Assembly: GCA_024236175.1 (NCBI GenBank)
Contig: JACKKY010000002.1
Location: forward strand, 1 to 64,000
Reading direction: 5' to 3'
Source of the DNA: Novosphingobium sp.
Lineage (GTDB): Bacteria > Pseudomonadota > Alphaproteobacteria > Sphingomonadales > Sphingomonadaceae
DNA: 64,000 nucleotides
Below, in pieces: positions 1 to 8,976 of the stretch (the first letter of the stretch is position 1; the number at the start of each line of letters is the position of its first letter). Both the position numbers and the translations under genes were made by a program. A model generated the notes under the pieces. It did not search any database. It was not told the origin of the DNA and worked only from the letters and a program-made list of their open reading frames with translations.

Positions 1-10
1 GTTCTAACAA

Positions 11-1201
<1,191 letters not shown>

Positions 1202-1205
1202 TATA

Positions 1206-1251
1206 GGCCGCGCTCCGCCGGGGGGAATCACCCTTCGGCGGCCGGTTTTTG
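1206..1251 (+). terminator. Hairpin with T-run between tuf and rpsJ
   Basis: CCGCCG at 1215-1220 pairs with CGGCGG at 1236-1241, and an inner GGG/CCC can extend the stem. CCGG and five T residues follow (1246-1250). It looks like a weak intrinsic terminator or attenuator that would lower readthrough from the highly expressed tuf into the ribosomal genes. Confidence 0.5.
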
Positions 1252-1332
1252 GCGATCGCCCCGCTCTTTCACATTAGCGGGAGAGGGCGGGTCGATCGGT
1301 TTTGTTTTGCTCTTTCTCATCGGTAGTTGGAC

Positions 1333-1644
1333 ATGGAAGCTCAGAATATTCGCATTCGCCTGAAGGCATTCGACCATCGCGTGCTGGACCAGGCGACTGG
1401 CGAGATCGCGGAAACCGCGCGCCGCACCGGCGCACTTATCCGGGGCCCCATTCCTCTGCCGACCAAGATCGAGAAGTTCACCGTGAACCGCGGGCCGCAC
1501 ATCGACAAGAAGTCGCGTGAGCAGTTCGAGGTTCGCACCTACAAGCGGCTGCTGGACATCGTGCAGCCCAACGCCACGACGGTCGATGCGCTGATGAAGC
1601 TGGACCTTGCGGCAGGTGTGAACGTCGAGATCAAGCTGGCTTAA
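1333..1644 (+). CDS. rpsJ: 30S ribosomal protein S10
   Basis: S10 sits in the head of the 30S subunit and also acts in NusB-dependent antitermination. The 103-residue protein starts MEAQNIRIRLKAFDHRVLD and keeps the family core RGPIPLPTKIEKFTVNRGPH and the ending NVEIKLA. The ATG at 1333 is preferred over an in-frame TTG two codons upstream because it gives the normal N-terminus. It opens the S10 cluster 131 nt after tuf. Unusually, 245 nt separate it from rplC. Confidence 0.98.
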   Translation: MEAQNIRIRLKAFDHRVLDQATGEIAETARRTGALIRGPIPLPTKIEKFTVNRGPHIDKKSREQFEVRTYKRLLDIVQPNATTVDALMKLDLAAGVNVEIKLA

Positions 1645-1653
1645 GCCGGCAAC

Positions 1654-1868
1654 GCTCCGGAGCTGATCCGGAGCCTCGATCGTCGAGGCCGAACATTTCG
1701 GCCCAAGCGCCCGGTTCAGTCGGGGCAGGCGAGCGAAGACATTGGGATACCGCCGGATTGTTCCGGGCTGCGTCCCCCGTCTCGTTTCCGCATTTGCGGA
1801 GACACTCAGCCCGGACGGGGCGATGCATACATTTTGGGCTGGCAAGCCCCCGAAATGGTTTCGGGGGC
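1654..1868 (+). promoter_or_regulatory. Structured leader upstream of rplC (three hairpins)
   Basis: Three inverted repeats lie in the 245-nt rpsJ-rplC gap. Arms 1654-1660 and 1668-1674 are GCTCCGG/CCGGAGC. Arms 1687-1693 and 1697-1703 are GGCCGAA/TTCGGCC around a 3-nt loop. Arms 1846-1855 and 1859-1868 form a perfect 10-bp stem, GCCCCCGAAA/TTTCGGGGGC, around TGG. The last stem ends four bases before the GTGAAGGAG ribosome-binding site of rplC. This position suits a processing, attenuation or r-protein autoregulatory element, but no known leader family was recognised. Confidence 0.5.
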
Positions 1869-1889
1869 CTCTGTGAAGGAGTTCGGATC

Positions 1890-2789
1890 ATGCGCACCGG
1901 CGTGATCGCAAGAAAAGTGGGAATGACCCGCCTGTTCCGGGAAGACGGCCGGCATGTGCCGGTAACCGTCCTGTCTCTGGACGATTGCCAGGTGGTCTCT
2001 GTCCGCACCGATGAGCGCGACGGCTACGTCGCTGTTCAGCTCGGCGCCGGCACGGCCAAGCAGAAGAATGTCAACAAGCCGCAGCGCGAGCATTTCGCGA
2101 AGGCTGAAGTGCCGCTCAAGGCGCGCGTGGTCGAGTTCCGCGTCGCTGACGATGCGGTTCTGGAAGTGGGTTCGACGATCGCGGCATCGCATTTCGTGCC
2201 CGGCCAGCTCGTCGATGTTGCCGGCCATACGCAGGGTAAGGGTTTCGCCGGTGCTATGAAGCGCTGGGGTTTCGGCGGTCTTCGCGCCACGCACGGCGTT
2301 TCGCTCTCGCACCGTTCGCACGGTTCGACCGGCAACCGCCAGGATCCCGGCAAGGTCTTCAAGAACAAGAAGATGGCCGGCCACATGGGCGATCGCCAGC
2401 GCACCCAGCAGAACCTCGAGATCGTGCGTGTCGACGATGATCGCGGCCTTATCTTCGTGCGAGGCTCAGTGCCCGGAGCGAAGAACAGCTGGCTGACGGT
2501 CTCCGACGCGGTCAAGGTCGCTCGTCACGAGGAAGCACCTTATCCGGCCGGCATCCGGGGCGCTGCCAACGGCAGTGACGATGAAGCCGTTGCCGAAGCT
2601 CAGGCCGAAGAGACGATCGTGAACGAAGCCGCTGCCGAACAGGAAGCGCCCGCTGCGGAGCAGCAGGCTCCTGCAGAGCAGGCCGAGGCTCCGGTCGAGA
2701 GCGCTCCTGAAGCCGCCGCTGGCGACGCAGGCAATGAAGATTCCGCAGGTGGCGACGATGCCGCTGGCGAAGAAGGCAAGGAGGGCTGA
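1890..2789 (+). CDS. rplC: 50S ribosomal protein L3 with long acidic tail
   Basis: L3 is an early 50S assembly protein that reaches the peptidyl-transferase centre. The start MRTGVIARKVGMTRLF and the core THGVSLSHRSHGSTGNRQDP are typical. The ATG at 1890 follows a GAAGGAG site. The protein has 299 residues where the family usually has about 210. The extra C-terminal stretch of roughly 85 residues is almost entirely Ala, Glu, Gln, Pro and Asp, so it is probably disordered. rplD follows after three bases. The L3 call is certain; the tail has no assigned role. Confidence 0.97.
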   Translation: MRTGVIARKVGMTRLFREDGRHVPVTVLSLDDCQVVSVRTDERDGYVAVQLGAGTAKQKNVNKPQREHFAKAEVPLKARVVEFRVADDAVLEVGSTIAASHFVPGQLVDVAGHTQGKGFAGAMKRWGFGGLRATHGVSLSHRSHGSTGNRQDPGKVFKNKKMAGHMGDRQRTQQNLEIVRVDDDRGLIFVRGSVPGAKNSWLTVSDAVKVARHEEAPYPAGIRGAANGSDDEAVAEAQAEETIVNEAAAEQEAPAAEQQAPAEQAEAPVESAPEAAAGDAGNEDSAGGDDAAGEEGKEG

Positions 2790-2792
2790 GCC

Positions 2793-3416
2793 GTGAAGGT
2801 GAAGGTCCAGAAGATCGACGGCAAGGCGTCGGGCGACATCGAACTTTCCGATGACGTGTTCGGCCTGGAGCCGCGCGCGGACATCCTGCATCGCGTTGTT
2901 ACCTGGCAGCTCGAAAAGCGCCGGGGTACGGCTCGTGCTGCCCGCGAGCGTTCTGATGTCGCGCGTACCGGCAAGAAGTTCGGCCGGCAAAAGGGCGGCG
3001 GCACCGCCCGTCACGGTGACCGCAAGGCGCCGATTTTCATCGGTGGCGGCAAGGCCCATGGTCCCCGGCGTCGTGATTTCAATCCGTCGCTGAACAAGAA
3101 GGTTCGGGCCCTCGGCCTCAAGATGGCGCTCTCGGCCAAGGCGAAGGACGGCCTCGTTGTCGTCGACAGCCTCGAGTTCAAGGACGCGAAGACGAAGACT
3201 CTTGCGGGTCAGCTTGCCAAGGCAGGTTGGGGCGGCAAGGTGCTGGTGATCGACGGCGAGCAGGTGGACAACGGTTTCGCCCAGGCCGCCGGCAATCTCG
3301 TCGGTATCAATGTGCTGCCCGCCGCCGGCGCCAATGTCTACGACATCCTGAAGCATGATACGCTGGTGCTGACGCGTGCCGCGGTCGAGAAACTGGAGGC
3401 GCGTTTCAATGGCTAA
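2793..3416 (+). CDS. rplD: 50S ribosomal protein L4
   Basis: L4 lines the peptide exit tunnel and in enterobacteria represses its own operon. The 207-residue protein starts at a GTG that directly follows the rplC stop. It contains the tunnel-loop signature ARTGKKFGRQKGGGTARHG and the PSLNKKVRALGLKMAL segment. Its last eight bases overlap the start of rplW, so translation is likely coupled. Whether L4 regulates this operon cannot be told, but the structured region upstream of rplC would be a natural target. Confidence 0.97.
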   Translation: MKVKVQKIDGKASGDIELSDDVFGLEPRADILHRVVTWQLEKRRGTARAARERSDVARTGKKFGRQKGGGTARHGDRKAPIFIGGGKAHGPRRRDFNPSLNKKVRALGLKMALSAKAKDGLVVVDSLEFKDAKTKTLAGQLAKAGWGGKVLVIDGEQVDNGFAQAAGNLVGINVLPAAGANVYDILKHDTLVLTRAAVEKLEARFNG

Positions 3417-3717
3417 GAAGCAGGAAACGGATACCCGTCATTACGACGTTATCCTCTCGCCCCACATCACCGAGAAATCGACGCTGCTCAGCGAGAACAA
3501 TGCCGTGGTCTTCAAGGTCGCCGGCGAAGCGACCAAGCCGGAGATCAAGGCTGCGGTCGAAGCGCTGTTCGACGTGAAGGTCGTGGGTGTGAACACGCTT
3601 GTCCAGAAGGGCAAGGCGAAGCGGTGGAAGGGCAAGGCCTATCGTCGCTCGGACGTGAAGAAGGCGGTCGTGACGCTGGCGGAAGGCCAGTCCATCGACG
3701 TCACCAGCGGCATCTGA
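3409..3717 (+). CDS. rplW: 50S ribosomal protein L23
   Basis: L23 sits at the exit-tunnel mouth and docks trigger factor and SRP. The ATG at 3409 overlaps the rplD stop by eight bases and gives a 102-residue protein of normal length, MAKKQETDTRHYDVILSPH. It contains the family motif ITEKSTLL and the conserved KRWKGKAYRRSDVKKAVVTL stretch. An in-frame ATG eleven codons earlier lies inside rplD and would add an unrelated N-terminus, so it was rejected. Confidence 0.97.
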   Translation: MAKKQETDTRHYDVILSPHITEKSTLLSENNAVVFKVAGEATKPEIKAAVEALFDVKVVGVNTLVQKGKAKRWKGKAYRRSDVKKAVVTLAEGQSIDVTSGI

Positions 3718-3739
3718 GGACCAGAGGAAAGATAAACCC

Positions 3740-4576
3740 ATGGCACTCAAGAACTACAATCCGACCAGCCCGGCACGGCGAGGCCTGATCCTCGTCGACC
3801 GTTCGGCGCTGTGGAAGGGCAAGCCGGTCAAGGCTCTTACCGAAGGCAAGCGCAAGACCGGTGGGCGCAACAACAAAGGTCATGTCACGTCTCGCGGCAT
3901 GGGCGGCGGCCACAAGCAGAAGTACCGCACGGTCGATTTCAAGCGCCGCAAGTGGGATGTTCCCGCGACGGTTGAGCGCATGGAATACGATCCCAACCGC
4001 ACGGCCTTCATTGCCCTGATCAAGTATGATGACGGCGAACTCGCCTATATCATCGCGCCGCAGCGTCTTGCCGTTGGCGACCAGGTGATCGCCGGCGAGA
4101 AGACCGACGTGAAGCCGGGCAACGCCATGCTGCTCAGCCAGATGCCGGTCGGCACCATCTGCCACAATGTCGAGATGAAGCCGGGCAAGGGTGGCCAGAT
4201 CGCCCGTTCCGCCGGAACCTATGTGCAGATCGTCGGCCGTGACCGCGGCATGGTGATCGTTCGCCTCAACTCGGGTGAGCAGCGTTACCTGCGCGGCGAT
4301 TGCATGGGCACGGTCGGTGCGGTTTCCAATCCTGACAATTCGAACCAGAATTTCGCCAAGGCCGGCCGCACCCGCTGGAAGGGCAAGCGTCCGCTGACCC
4401 GCGGCGTCGCCAAGAACCCGGTCGACCACCCCCATGGTGGTGGTGAAGGCCGGACTTCGGGCGGCCGTCACCCGGTCACTCCGTGGGGCAAGCCGACCAA
4501 GGGTGCCCGTACCCGCAAGAACAAGCAGACGGACAAGATGATCATCCGTTCGCGCCACGCGAAGAAGAAGAGGTAA
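3740..4576 (+). CDS. rplB: 50S ribosomal protein L2
   Basis: L2 is a primary 23S rRNA-binding protein needed for subunit joining and peptidyl transfer. The 278-residue protein has the standard length and starts MALKNYNPTSPARRGLILVD. The GRNNKGHVTSRGMGGGHKQ segment and the C-terminal VDHPHGGGEGRTSGGRHPV carry the conserved histidines near the peptidyl-transferase centre. It is 22 nt after rplW with AGGAAAG as its ribosome-binding site, and six bases before rpsS. Confidence 0.98.
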   Translation: MALKNYNPTSPARRGLILVDRSALWKGKPVKALTEGKRKTGGRNNKGHVTSRGMGGGHKQKYRTVDFKRRKWDVPATVERMEYDPNRTAFIALIKYDDGELAYIIAPQRLAVGDQVIAGEKTDVKPGNAMLLSQMPVGTICHNVEMKPGKGGQIARSAGTYVQIVGRDRGMVIVRLNSGEQRYLRGDCMGTVGAVSNPDNSNQNFAKAGRTRWKGKRPLTRGVAKNPVDHPHGGGEGRTSGGRHPVTPWGKPTKGARTRKNKQTDKMIIRSRHAKKKR

Positions 4577-4582
4577 GTCCAC

Positions 4583-4861
4583 ATGGCACGTTCCGTCTGG
4601 AAAGGCCCATTTGTCGACCTGTACCTGCTGAAGAAGGCGGAAGCCGCGCAGGAAGCTGGCACGCGCGCCGGTCCGATCAAGACCTGGTCGCGTCGTTCGA
4701 CGATCCTGCCGCAGTTTGTCGGCCTGACGTTCAGCGTCCACAATGGCCAGAAGTTCATTCCCGTCTCGGTCAACGAGGACATGGTCGGCCACAAGCTCGG
4801 CGAGTTCGCACCCACGCGGACTTACCACGGCCACGCCGCCGACAAGAAGGGTAAGCGTTAA
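4583..4861 (+). CDS. rpsS: 30S ribosomal protein S19
   Basis: S19 is a head protein of the 30S subunit that contacts the A-site finger. The 92-residue sequence begins MARSVWKGPFVDLYLLKKAE and ends with HAADKKGKR; the GHKLGEFAPTRTYHGH block is the family signature. The TAA stop shares one base with the ATG of rplV (TAATG), which indicates coupled translation. Confidence 0.97.
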   Translation: MARSVWKGPFVDLYLLKKAEAAQEAGTRAGPIKTWSRRSTILPQFVGLTFSVHNGQKFIPVSVNEDMVGHKLGEFAPTRTYHGHAADKKGKR

Positions 4862-5238
4862 TGGGCAAGCAGGCAGCACCCCGTCGCGTCAGCGACAAGG
4901 AAGCGCTCGCGGTCGGCACGACGATCCGTGGTTCGGCTCAGAAGCTGAACCTCGTCGCGGGTCTGATCCGTGGGAAGAAGGCGGAGGATGCCATGAACAT
5001 CCTCACTTTCTCCAAGCGGGCGATGGCGCAGGACGCGCGCAAGGTTCTCGCTTCGGCGATCGCCAACGCGGAAAACAACCACAATCTCGATGTCGATGCC
5101 CTGGTGGTTGCAGAAGCCAGCGTCGGCAAGTCCATCACCATGAAGCGCTGGCATGCGCGCGGACGCGGCAAGTCGACCCGCATCCTCAAGCCGTTCAGCC
5201 GTCTGCGCATCGTGGTCCGCGAAGTCGAGGAGGCCTGA
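4861..5238 (+). CDS. rplV: 50S ribosomal protein L22
   Basis: L22 lines the exit tunnel, and its beta-hairpin is the classic site of macrolide-resistance mutations. The 125-residue protein has the KLNLVAGLIRGKKAEDAMNI region and the C-terminal hairpin MKRWHARGRGKSTRILKPFS. The start overlaps the rpsS stop by one base, and rpsC follows after three. Confidence 0.97.
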   Translation: MGKQAAPRRVSDKEALAVGTTIRGSAQKLNLVAGLIRGKKAEDAMNILTFSKRAMAQDARKVLASAIANAENNHNLDVDALVVAEASVGKSITMKRWHARGRGKSTRILKPFSRLRIVVREVEEA

Positions 5239-5241
5239 GCG

Positions 5242-5937
5242 ATGGGTCATAAAACAAATCCGATCGGCCTGCGCCTCCAGATCAACCGGACCTGGGACAG
5301 CCGCTGGTATGCGGAAGGCCGCGATTATGCGCAGCTGCTTGAGGAAGATCTCAAGATCCGCAAGTACATCATCGAGAACCTGCCCCAGGCAGCGATCTCG
5401 AAGGTTGTCATCGAGCGCCCGGCCAAGCTGTGCCGCGTTTCGATCTACGCAGCCCGTCCCGGTGTCATCATAGGGAAGAAGGGCGCGGACATCGAGAAGC
5501 TTCGCCAGAAGCTCGCGAAGATGACCGACAGCGAAGTGAAGCTGAACATCGTCGAGATCCGCAAGCCGGAGATCGACGCCAAGCTCGTCGCCCAGGGTGT
5601 GGCCGACCAGCTGGTTCGCCGTGTCGCTTTCCGCCGCGCGATGAAGCGTGCGGTGCAGTCGGCGCTGCGTCTCGGCGCCGAAGGCATTAAGATCACTTGC
5701 GGTGGCCGTCTCGGCGGTGCCGAAATCGCCCGCGTTGAATGGTATCGCGAAGGCCGTGTGCCGCTGCATACGCTGCGCGCCAATGTCGACTATGCCGAGG
5801 CAGAGGCTCGTACCGCCTACGGCATCATCGGCATCAAGGTGTGGATCTTCAAGGGTGAGATCCTCGGCCATGACCCGATGGCGCAGGATCGTCTGATGAT
5901 GGAAGCCCAGACTTCGGGCGTGCGTCCCGCACGCTGA
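5242..5937 (+). CDS. rpsC: 30S ribosomal protein S3
   Basis: S3 guards the mRNA entry tunnel of the 30S subunit. The 231-residue protein starts MGHKTNPIGLRLQINRTWDS. It has the type II KH domain with the loop GVIIGKKGADIEKL (about residues 74-87) and the C-terminal domain motif GGRLGGAEIARVEWYREGR. The length is typical for alphaproteobacteria. It lies three bases after rplV and 22 before rplP. Confidence 0.98.
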   Translation: MGHKTNPIGLRLQINRTWDSRWYAEGRDYAQLLEEDLKIRKYIIENLPQAAISKVVIERPAKLCRVSIYAARPGVIIGKKGADIEKLRQKLAKMTDSEVKLNIVEIRKPEIDAKLVAQGVADQLVRRVAFRRAMKRAVQSALRLGAEGIKITCGGRLGGAEIARVEWYREGRVPLHTLRANVDYAEAEARTAYGIIGIKVWIFKGEILGHDPMAQDRLMMEAQTSGVRPAR

Positions 5938-5959
5938 GGCCAGGAACTGAGTAAGAGCA

Positions 5960-6394
5960 ATGCTGCAACCGAAGAAAACCAAGTTCCGCAAGGCGCACAA
6001 GGGCCGCATCCACGGCAACGCCAAGGGCGGCACGGAGCTGAATTTCGGCTCCTACGGCCTCAAGGCGCTCGAGCCGGAGCGGATCACCGCCCGCCAGATC
6101 GAGGCCGCGCGCCGTGCGATCACCCGCCATATCAAGCGTCAGGGACGTTTGTGGATCCGCGTGTTCCCGGACGTTCCCGTGTCCAAGAAGCCTGCCGAAG
6201 TCCGTCAGGGCAAGGGCAAGGGCTCGGTGGAATACTGGGCCGCGCGCGTGAAGCCGGGCCGTATCCTGTTCGAACTTGACGGTGTTGCCGGTCCGCTTGC
6301 AGCCGAAGCTTTCGAGCGTGCGGCGATGAAGCTGCCGATCAAGACCAAGGTCGTCGCCCGTCTCGGCGACAGCTCGCACCTGGGAGGCGAATGA
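5960..6394 (+). CDS. rplP: 50S ribosomal protein L16
   Basis: L16 contacts the A-site tRNA on the 50S subunit. The 144-residue protein starts MLQPKKTKFRKAHKGRIHGN and carries the signatures RHIKRQGRLWIRVFPDVPVS and KGKGSVEYWAARVKPGRILF. The TGA stop interlocks with the start of rpmC (TGATG), so the two are probably translated in a coupled way. Confidence 0.97.
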   Translation: MLQPKKTKFRKAHKGRIHGNAKGGTELNFGSYGLKALEPERITARQIEAARRAITRHIKRQGRLWIRVFPDVPVSKKPAEVRQGKGKGSVEYWAARVKPGRILFELDGVAGPLAAEAFERAAMKLPIKTKVVARLGDSSHLGGE

Positions 6395-6603
6395 TGGGTA
6401 CCCGTACCGAGGACCTGCGCACCAAGAGCGACGACGAGCTCACCACCGAGCTCGCCGATCTCAAGCGCGAACAGTTCAACCTGCGCTTCCAGGCCGCGAC
6501 CAACCAGATCGAGCGTCCCGCGCGCATCCGTGAAGTGCGCCGCGACATCGCCCGCATCAGGACGCTGCAGTCCGAGCGGGCTCGTGCGGCCGCGAAGGCT
6601 TAA
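6394..6603 (+). CDS. rpmC: 50S ribosomal protein L29
   Basis: L29 is a small helical 50S protein beside the exit tunnel. Two adjacent ATG codons exist at 6391 and 6394. The second lies six bases from the GGGAGG at 6382-6387 and yields MGTRTEDLRTKSDDEL, so it was chosen (69 residues). The family motif LKREQFNLRFQAATNQIE is present. The C-terminus ending RARAAAKA is normal for the group. Confidence 0.94.
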   Translation: MGTRTEDLRTKSDDELTTELADLKREQFNLRFQAATNQIERPARIREVRRDIARIRTLQSERARAAAKA

Positions 6604-6613
6604 GGAGACCACC

Positions 6614-6913
6614 ATGCCCAAACGCGTACTGATCGGGACCGTGGTTTCCGACAAGACCGACAAGACCGTGACCGTGCTGGTCGAGCGCAAGGTTAAGCAC
6701 CCGCTTTACGGGAAGATCATCCGGCGCACGAAGAAGTACCACGCCCACGACGAGGACAACGCGTTCAGCACCGGCGAACGCGTGCGGATCGAGGAGACCC
6801 GGCCGATTTCCAAGTCGAAGACGTGGAAAGTGCTGGACCGGGTGCAGGCCGGGAAGACCGCCGCGCTTGAGGCCGATCTCGAGGTCGATGCGGCAGGCGC
6901 CGGCCAGGAATAG
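6614..6913 (+). CDS. rpsQ: 30S ribosomal protein S17
   Basis: S17 is a primary 16S rRNA-binding protein with an OB fold. The ATG at 6614 follows AAGGAGACC and gives MPKRVLIGTVVSDKTDKTVT. The conserved KVKHPLYGKIIRRTKKYHAH and RIEETRPISKSKTWKVL segments are present. At 99 residues it is a little longer than the usual 80-90 because of an acidic Ala/Glu-rich C-terminal extension. Confidence 0.96.
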   Translation: MPKRVLIGTVVSDKTDKTVTVLVERKVKHPLYGKIIRRTKKYHAHDEDNAFSTGERVRIEETRPISKSKTWKVLDRVQAGKTAALEADLEVDAAGAGQE

Positions 6914-6925
6914 TTTTTTTGGAAC

Positions 6926-6944
6926 TGCCGGACTCGTTCCGGCA
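6926..6944 (+). promoter_or_regulatory. Intercistronic hairpin rpsQ-rplN
   Basis: TGCCGGA at 6926-6932 and TCCGGCA at 6938-6944 form a 7-bp stem around CTCGT in the 55-nt gap that marks the S10/spc junction. A run of seven T residues precedes the stem instead of following it, so this is more likely a processing or stability element than a forward terminator. Confidence 0.4.
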
Positions 6945-6968
6945 AGCCAGTGAGAAGGAACCGGATCG

Positions 6969-7337
6969 ATGATCCAGATGCAATCCAACCTCGATGTTGC
7001 TGACAACAGTGGCGCCAAGCGCGTCCAGTGCATCAAGGTGCTTGGCGGTTCGAAGCGCCGCACTGCGGGCGTCGGTGACGTCATCGTGGTGTCGGTGAAG
7101 GAAGCGCAGCCGCGCGCCCGTGTGAAGAAGGGCGATGTGCACCGCGCCGTGATCGTGCGCACCAAGAAGGACGTCCGTCGTCCGGATGGCAGCGTCATCC
7201 GCTTCGACAGCAACGCCGCGGTGCTGATCAACAAGTCGGAAGAGCCCATCGGAACCCGTATCTTCGGCCCTGTGGTTCGCGAACTGCGCGGCAAGGGCTT
7301 CATGAAGATCATTTCGCTTGCTCCGGAGGTGCTGTGA
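6969..7337 (+). CDS. rplN: 50S ribosomal protein L14
   Basis: L14 lies at the subunit interface and is the classic first gene of the spc cluster. The 122-residue protein starts MIQMQSNLDVADNSGAKRVQ and has the conserved GVGDVIVVSVKEA and GTRIFGPVVREL motifs. Its TGA overlaps the ATG of rplX by one base. The ribosome-binding site is GAAGGAA. Confidence 0.98.
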   Translation: MIQMQSNLDVADNSGAKRVQCIKVLGGSKRRTAGVGDVIVVSVKEAQPRARVKKGDVHRAVIVRTKKDVRRPDGSVIRFDSNAAVLINKSEEPIGTRIFGPVVRELRGKGFMKIISLAPEVL

Positions 7338-7657
7338 TGGCTGCCGCGAAGATCAAGAAGGGTGACAGCGTCGTCGTGCGCTCCGGCAAGGACAAGGGAC
7401 GCACCGGCACTGTCCTCCAGGTGATGCCGAAAGAGGGCAAGATCCTCGTCGAAGGCGTCAATGTTGCTACGCGTCACCGCAAGCCGACGCAGGTGAACCC
7501 GCAGGGTGGGATCGAGCGTCGCGAAGCGTCGATGAACATTTCCAAGGTGAGCCTTGCCGACCCCAAGGATGGCAAGCCGACCCGCGTCCGTTTCGAAGAA
7601 AAGGACGGCAAGAAGGTGCGTGTTGCCGTGAAATCCGGGGAGACCATCGATGGCTGA
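7337..7657 (+). CDS. rplX: 50S ribosomal protein L24
   Basis: L24 is an assembly initiator for the 50S subunit. The 106-residue protein starts MAAAKIKKGDSVVVRSGKDK. An N-terminal KOW motif (GDSVVVRSGKDKGRTGTV) is followed by GGIERREASMNISKVSLAD. The ATG at 7337 is coupled to the rplN stop. Its 3' end overlaps rplE by eight bases. Confidence 0.97.
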   Translation: MAAAKIKKGDSVVVRSGKDKGRTGTVLQVMPKEGKILVEGVNVATRHRKPTQVNPQGGIERREASMNISKVSLADPKDGKPTRVRFEEKDGKKVRVAVKSGETIDG

Positions 7658-8237
7658 CAATTACCTGCCCCGCCTCAGGAAGCGCTACGACGACGAGATC
7701 GTCAAGGCGATGACCGAGAAGTTCGGTTATGCAAACCGGCTCCAGGTGCCCCGGATCGAGAAGATCACGCTCAACATGGGCGTCGGCGAAGGTACGCAGG
7801 ACCGCAAGAAGGTTTCGACCGCGGTCGAGGAAATGGAGCTGATCGCCGGGCAGAAGCCGGTGGTCACCAAGGCGAAGAAGTCGATTGCGCAGTTCAAGTT
7901 GCGCGAAGGCATGGCGATCGGTTGCAAGGTCACCTTGCGGCGTGAGCGCATGTACGAGTTCCTCGACCGCCTGATCACTATTGCGATGCCGCGCATCCGC
8001 GACTTCCGCGGGCTTAACCCGAAGAGTTTCGACGGGCGCGGCAACTATGCGATGGGTCTTAAGGAGCAGATCATCTTTCCGGAGATCAGCTACGACAAGA
8101 TCGAGAAGGTGCGTGGCATGGACATCATCGTGACCACCACCGCCAACACCGACGAAGAGGCGCGCGAGCTGCTGCGTCTGTTCGGTTTCCCGTTCCCGGT
8201 CGAAGAGACCGAAGAAGAAGAGAAGCAGGCCGCGTAA
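7650..8237 (+). CDS. rplE: 50S ribosomal protein L5
   Basis: L5 binds 5S rRNA and contacts the P-site tRNA. The 195-residue protein has the signatures IEKITLNMGVGEGTQD and MRERMYEFLDRL-like core, with RIRDFRGLNPKSFDGRGNYA. The C-terminus adds a Glu-rich stretch (EETEEEEKQAA) beyond the usual 180 residues. It overlaps rplX by eight bases and lies 24 bases before rpsN. Confidence 0.97.
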   Translation: MADNYLPRLRKRYDDEIVKAMTEKFGYANRLQVPRIEKITLNMGVGEGTQDRKKVSTAVEEMELIAGQKPVVTKAKKSIAQFKLREGMAIGCKVTLRRERMYEFLDRLITIAMPRIRDFRGLNPKSFDGRGNYAMGLKEQIIFPEISYDKIEKVRGMDIIVTTTANTDEEARELLRLFGFPFPVEETEEEEKQAA

Positions 8238-8261
8238 GCGGCCGTAGGAGAGCTTAAGTCC

Positions 8262-8567
8262 ATGGCGAAACTGAGTTCGATCAACAAGAATGAGCGTCGC
8301 AAGAAGCTCACCAAGAAGTACGCGGCGAAATACGCCCGGTTGAAGGAGCAGGCTAACGACAAGTCGCTCGACGATACCGAGCGTCTTATCGCACGCCTCA
8401 AGATGGCCGAGATTCCGCGCAACGCGAACCCGACCCGGGTTCGCAACCGTTGCGTCACGACCGGCCGTCCGCGGGGCTACTACCGCAAGTTCGGCCTGTG
8501 CCGCATCGAGCTGCGCGATCTTGCCAACAAGGGCATGATCCCCGGCGTGACCAAGTCGAGCTGGTAA
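8262..8567 (+). CDS. rpsN: 30S ribosomal protein S14
   Basis: S14 is a 30S head protein. At 101 residues this is the long form that lacks the CxxC...CxxC zinc ribbon of the 61-residue form, so no zinc-dependent paralogue switch is implied here. The family signature RNRCVTTGRPRGYYRKFGLC and the ending GMIPGVTKSSW are clear. Confidence 0.97.
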   Translation: MAKLSSINKNERRKKLTKKYAAKYARLKEQANDKSLDDTERLIARLKMAEIPRNANPTRVRNRCVTTGRPRGYYRKFGLCRIELRDLANKGMIPGVTKSSW

Positions 8568-8580
8568 GGGATTTGACAGG

Positions 8581-8976
8581 ATGGCGATGACCGATCCCCT
8601 GGGTGATATGCTCACCCGCATCCGCAACGGCCAGCGTGCGAAGAAGGACTCTGTCCTTTCACCGGCCTCTAAGCTGCGCACCCGCGTTCTCGAAGTGCTC
8701 GAGCGCGAGGGATATATCCGTGGCTACAGCGAGGACGAGACCGGCAAGCACAAGCAGCTGCGCATCGAGCTGAAATATTTCGAGGGCGAGCCCGCGATCA
8801 AGCATCTCGCTCGCGTCTCCAAGCCCGGCCGCCGCGTCTATTCGGGCAGCAAGGAGCTGCCGATCGTCCGCAACGGCCTTGGCATCACCATCGTCTCGAC
8901 GCCCCGGGGCGTGCTTTCGGACAACGAAGCGCGCACCCAGAACGTCGGCGGCGAAGTGCTGGCGGAGGTGTTCTGA
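8581..8976 (+). CDS. rpsH: 30S ribosomal protein S8
   Basis: S8 binds the central domain of 16S rRNA and in E. coli represses the spc operon at the rplE region. The 131-residue protein starts MAMTDPLGDMLTRIRNGQRA and ends with the signature STPRGVLSDNEARTQNVGGE. Its TGA overlaps the ATG of rplF by one base. Confidence 0.97.
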   Translation: MAMTDPLGDMLTRIRNGQRAKKDSVLSPASKLRTRVLEVLEREGYIRGYSEDETGKHKQLRIELKYFEGEPAIKHLARVSKPGRRVYSGSKELPIVRNGLGITIVSTPRGVLSDNEARTQNVGGEVLAEVF

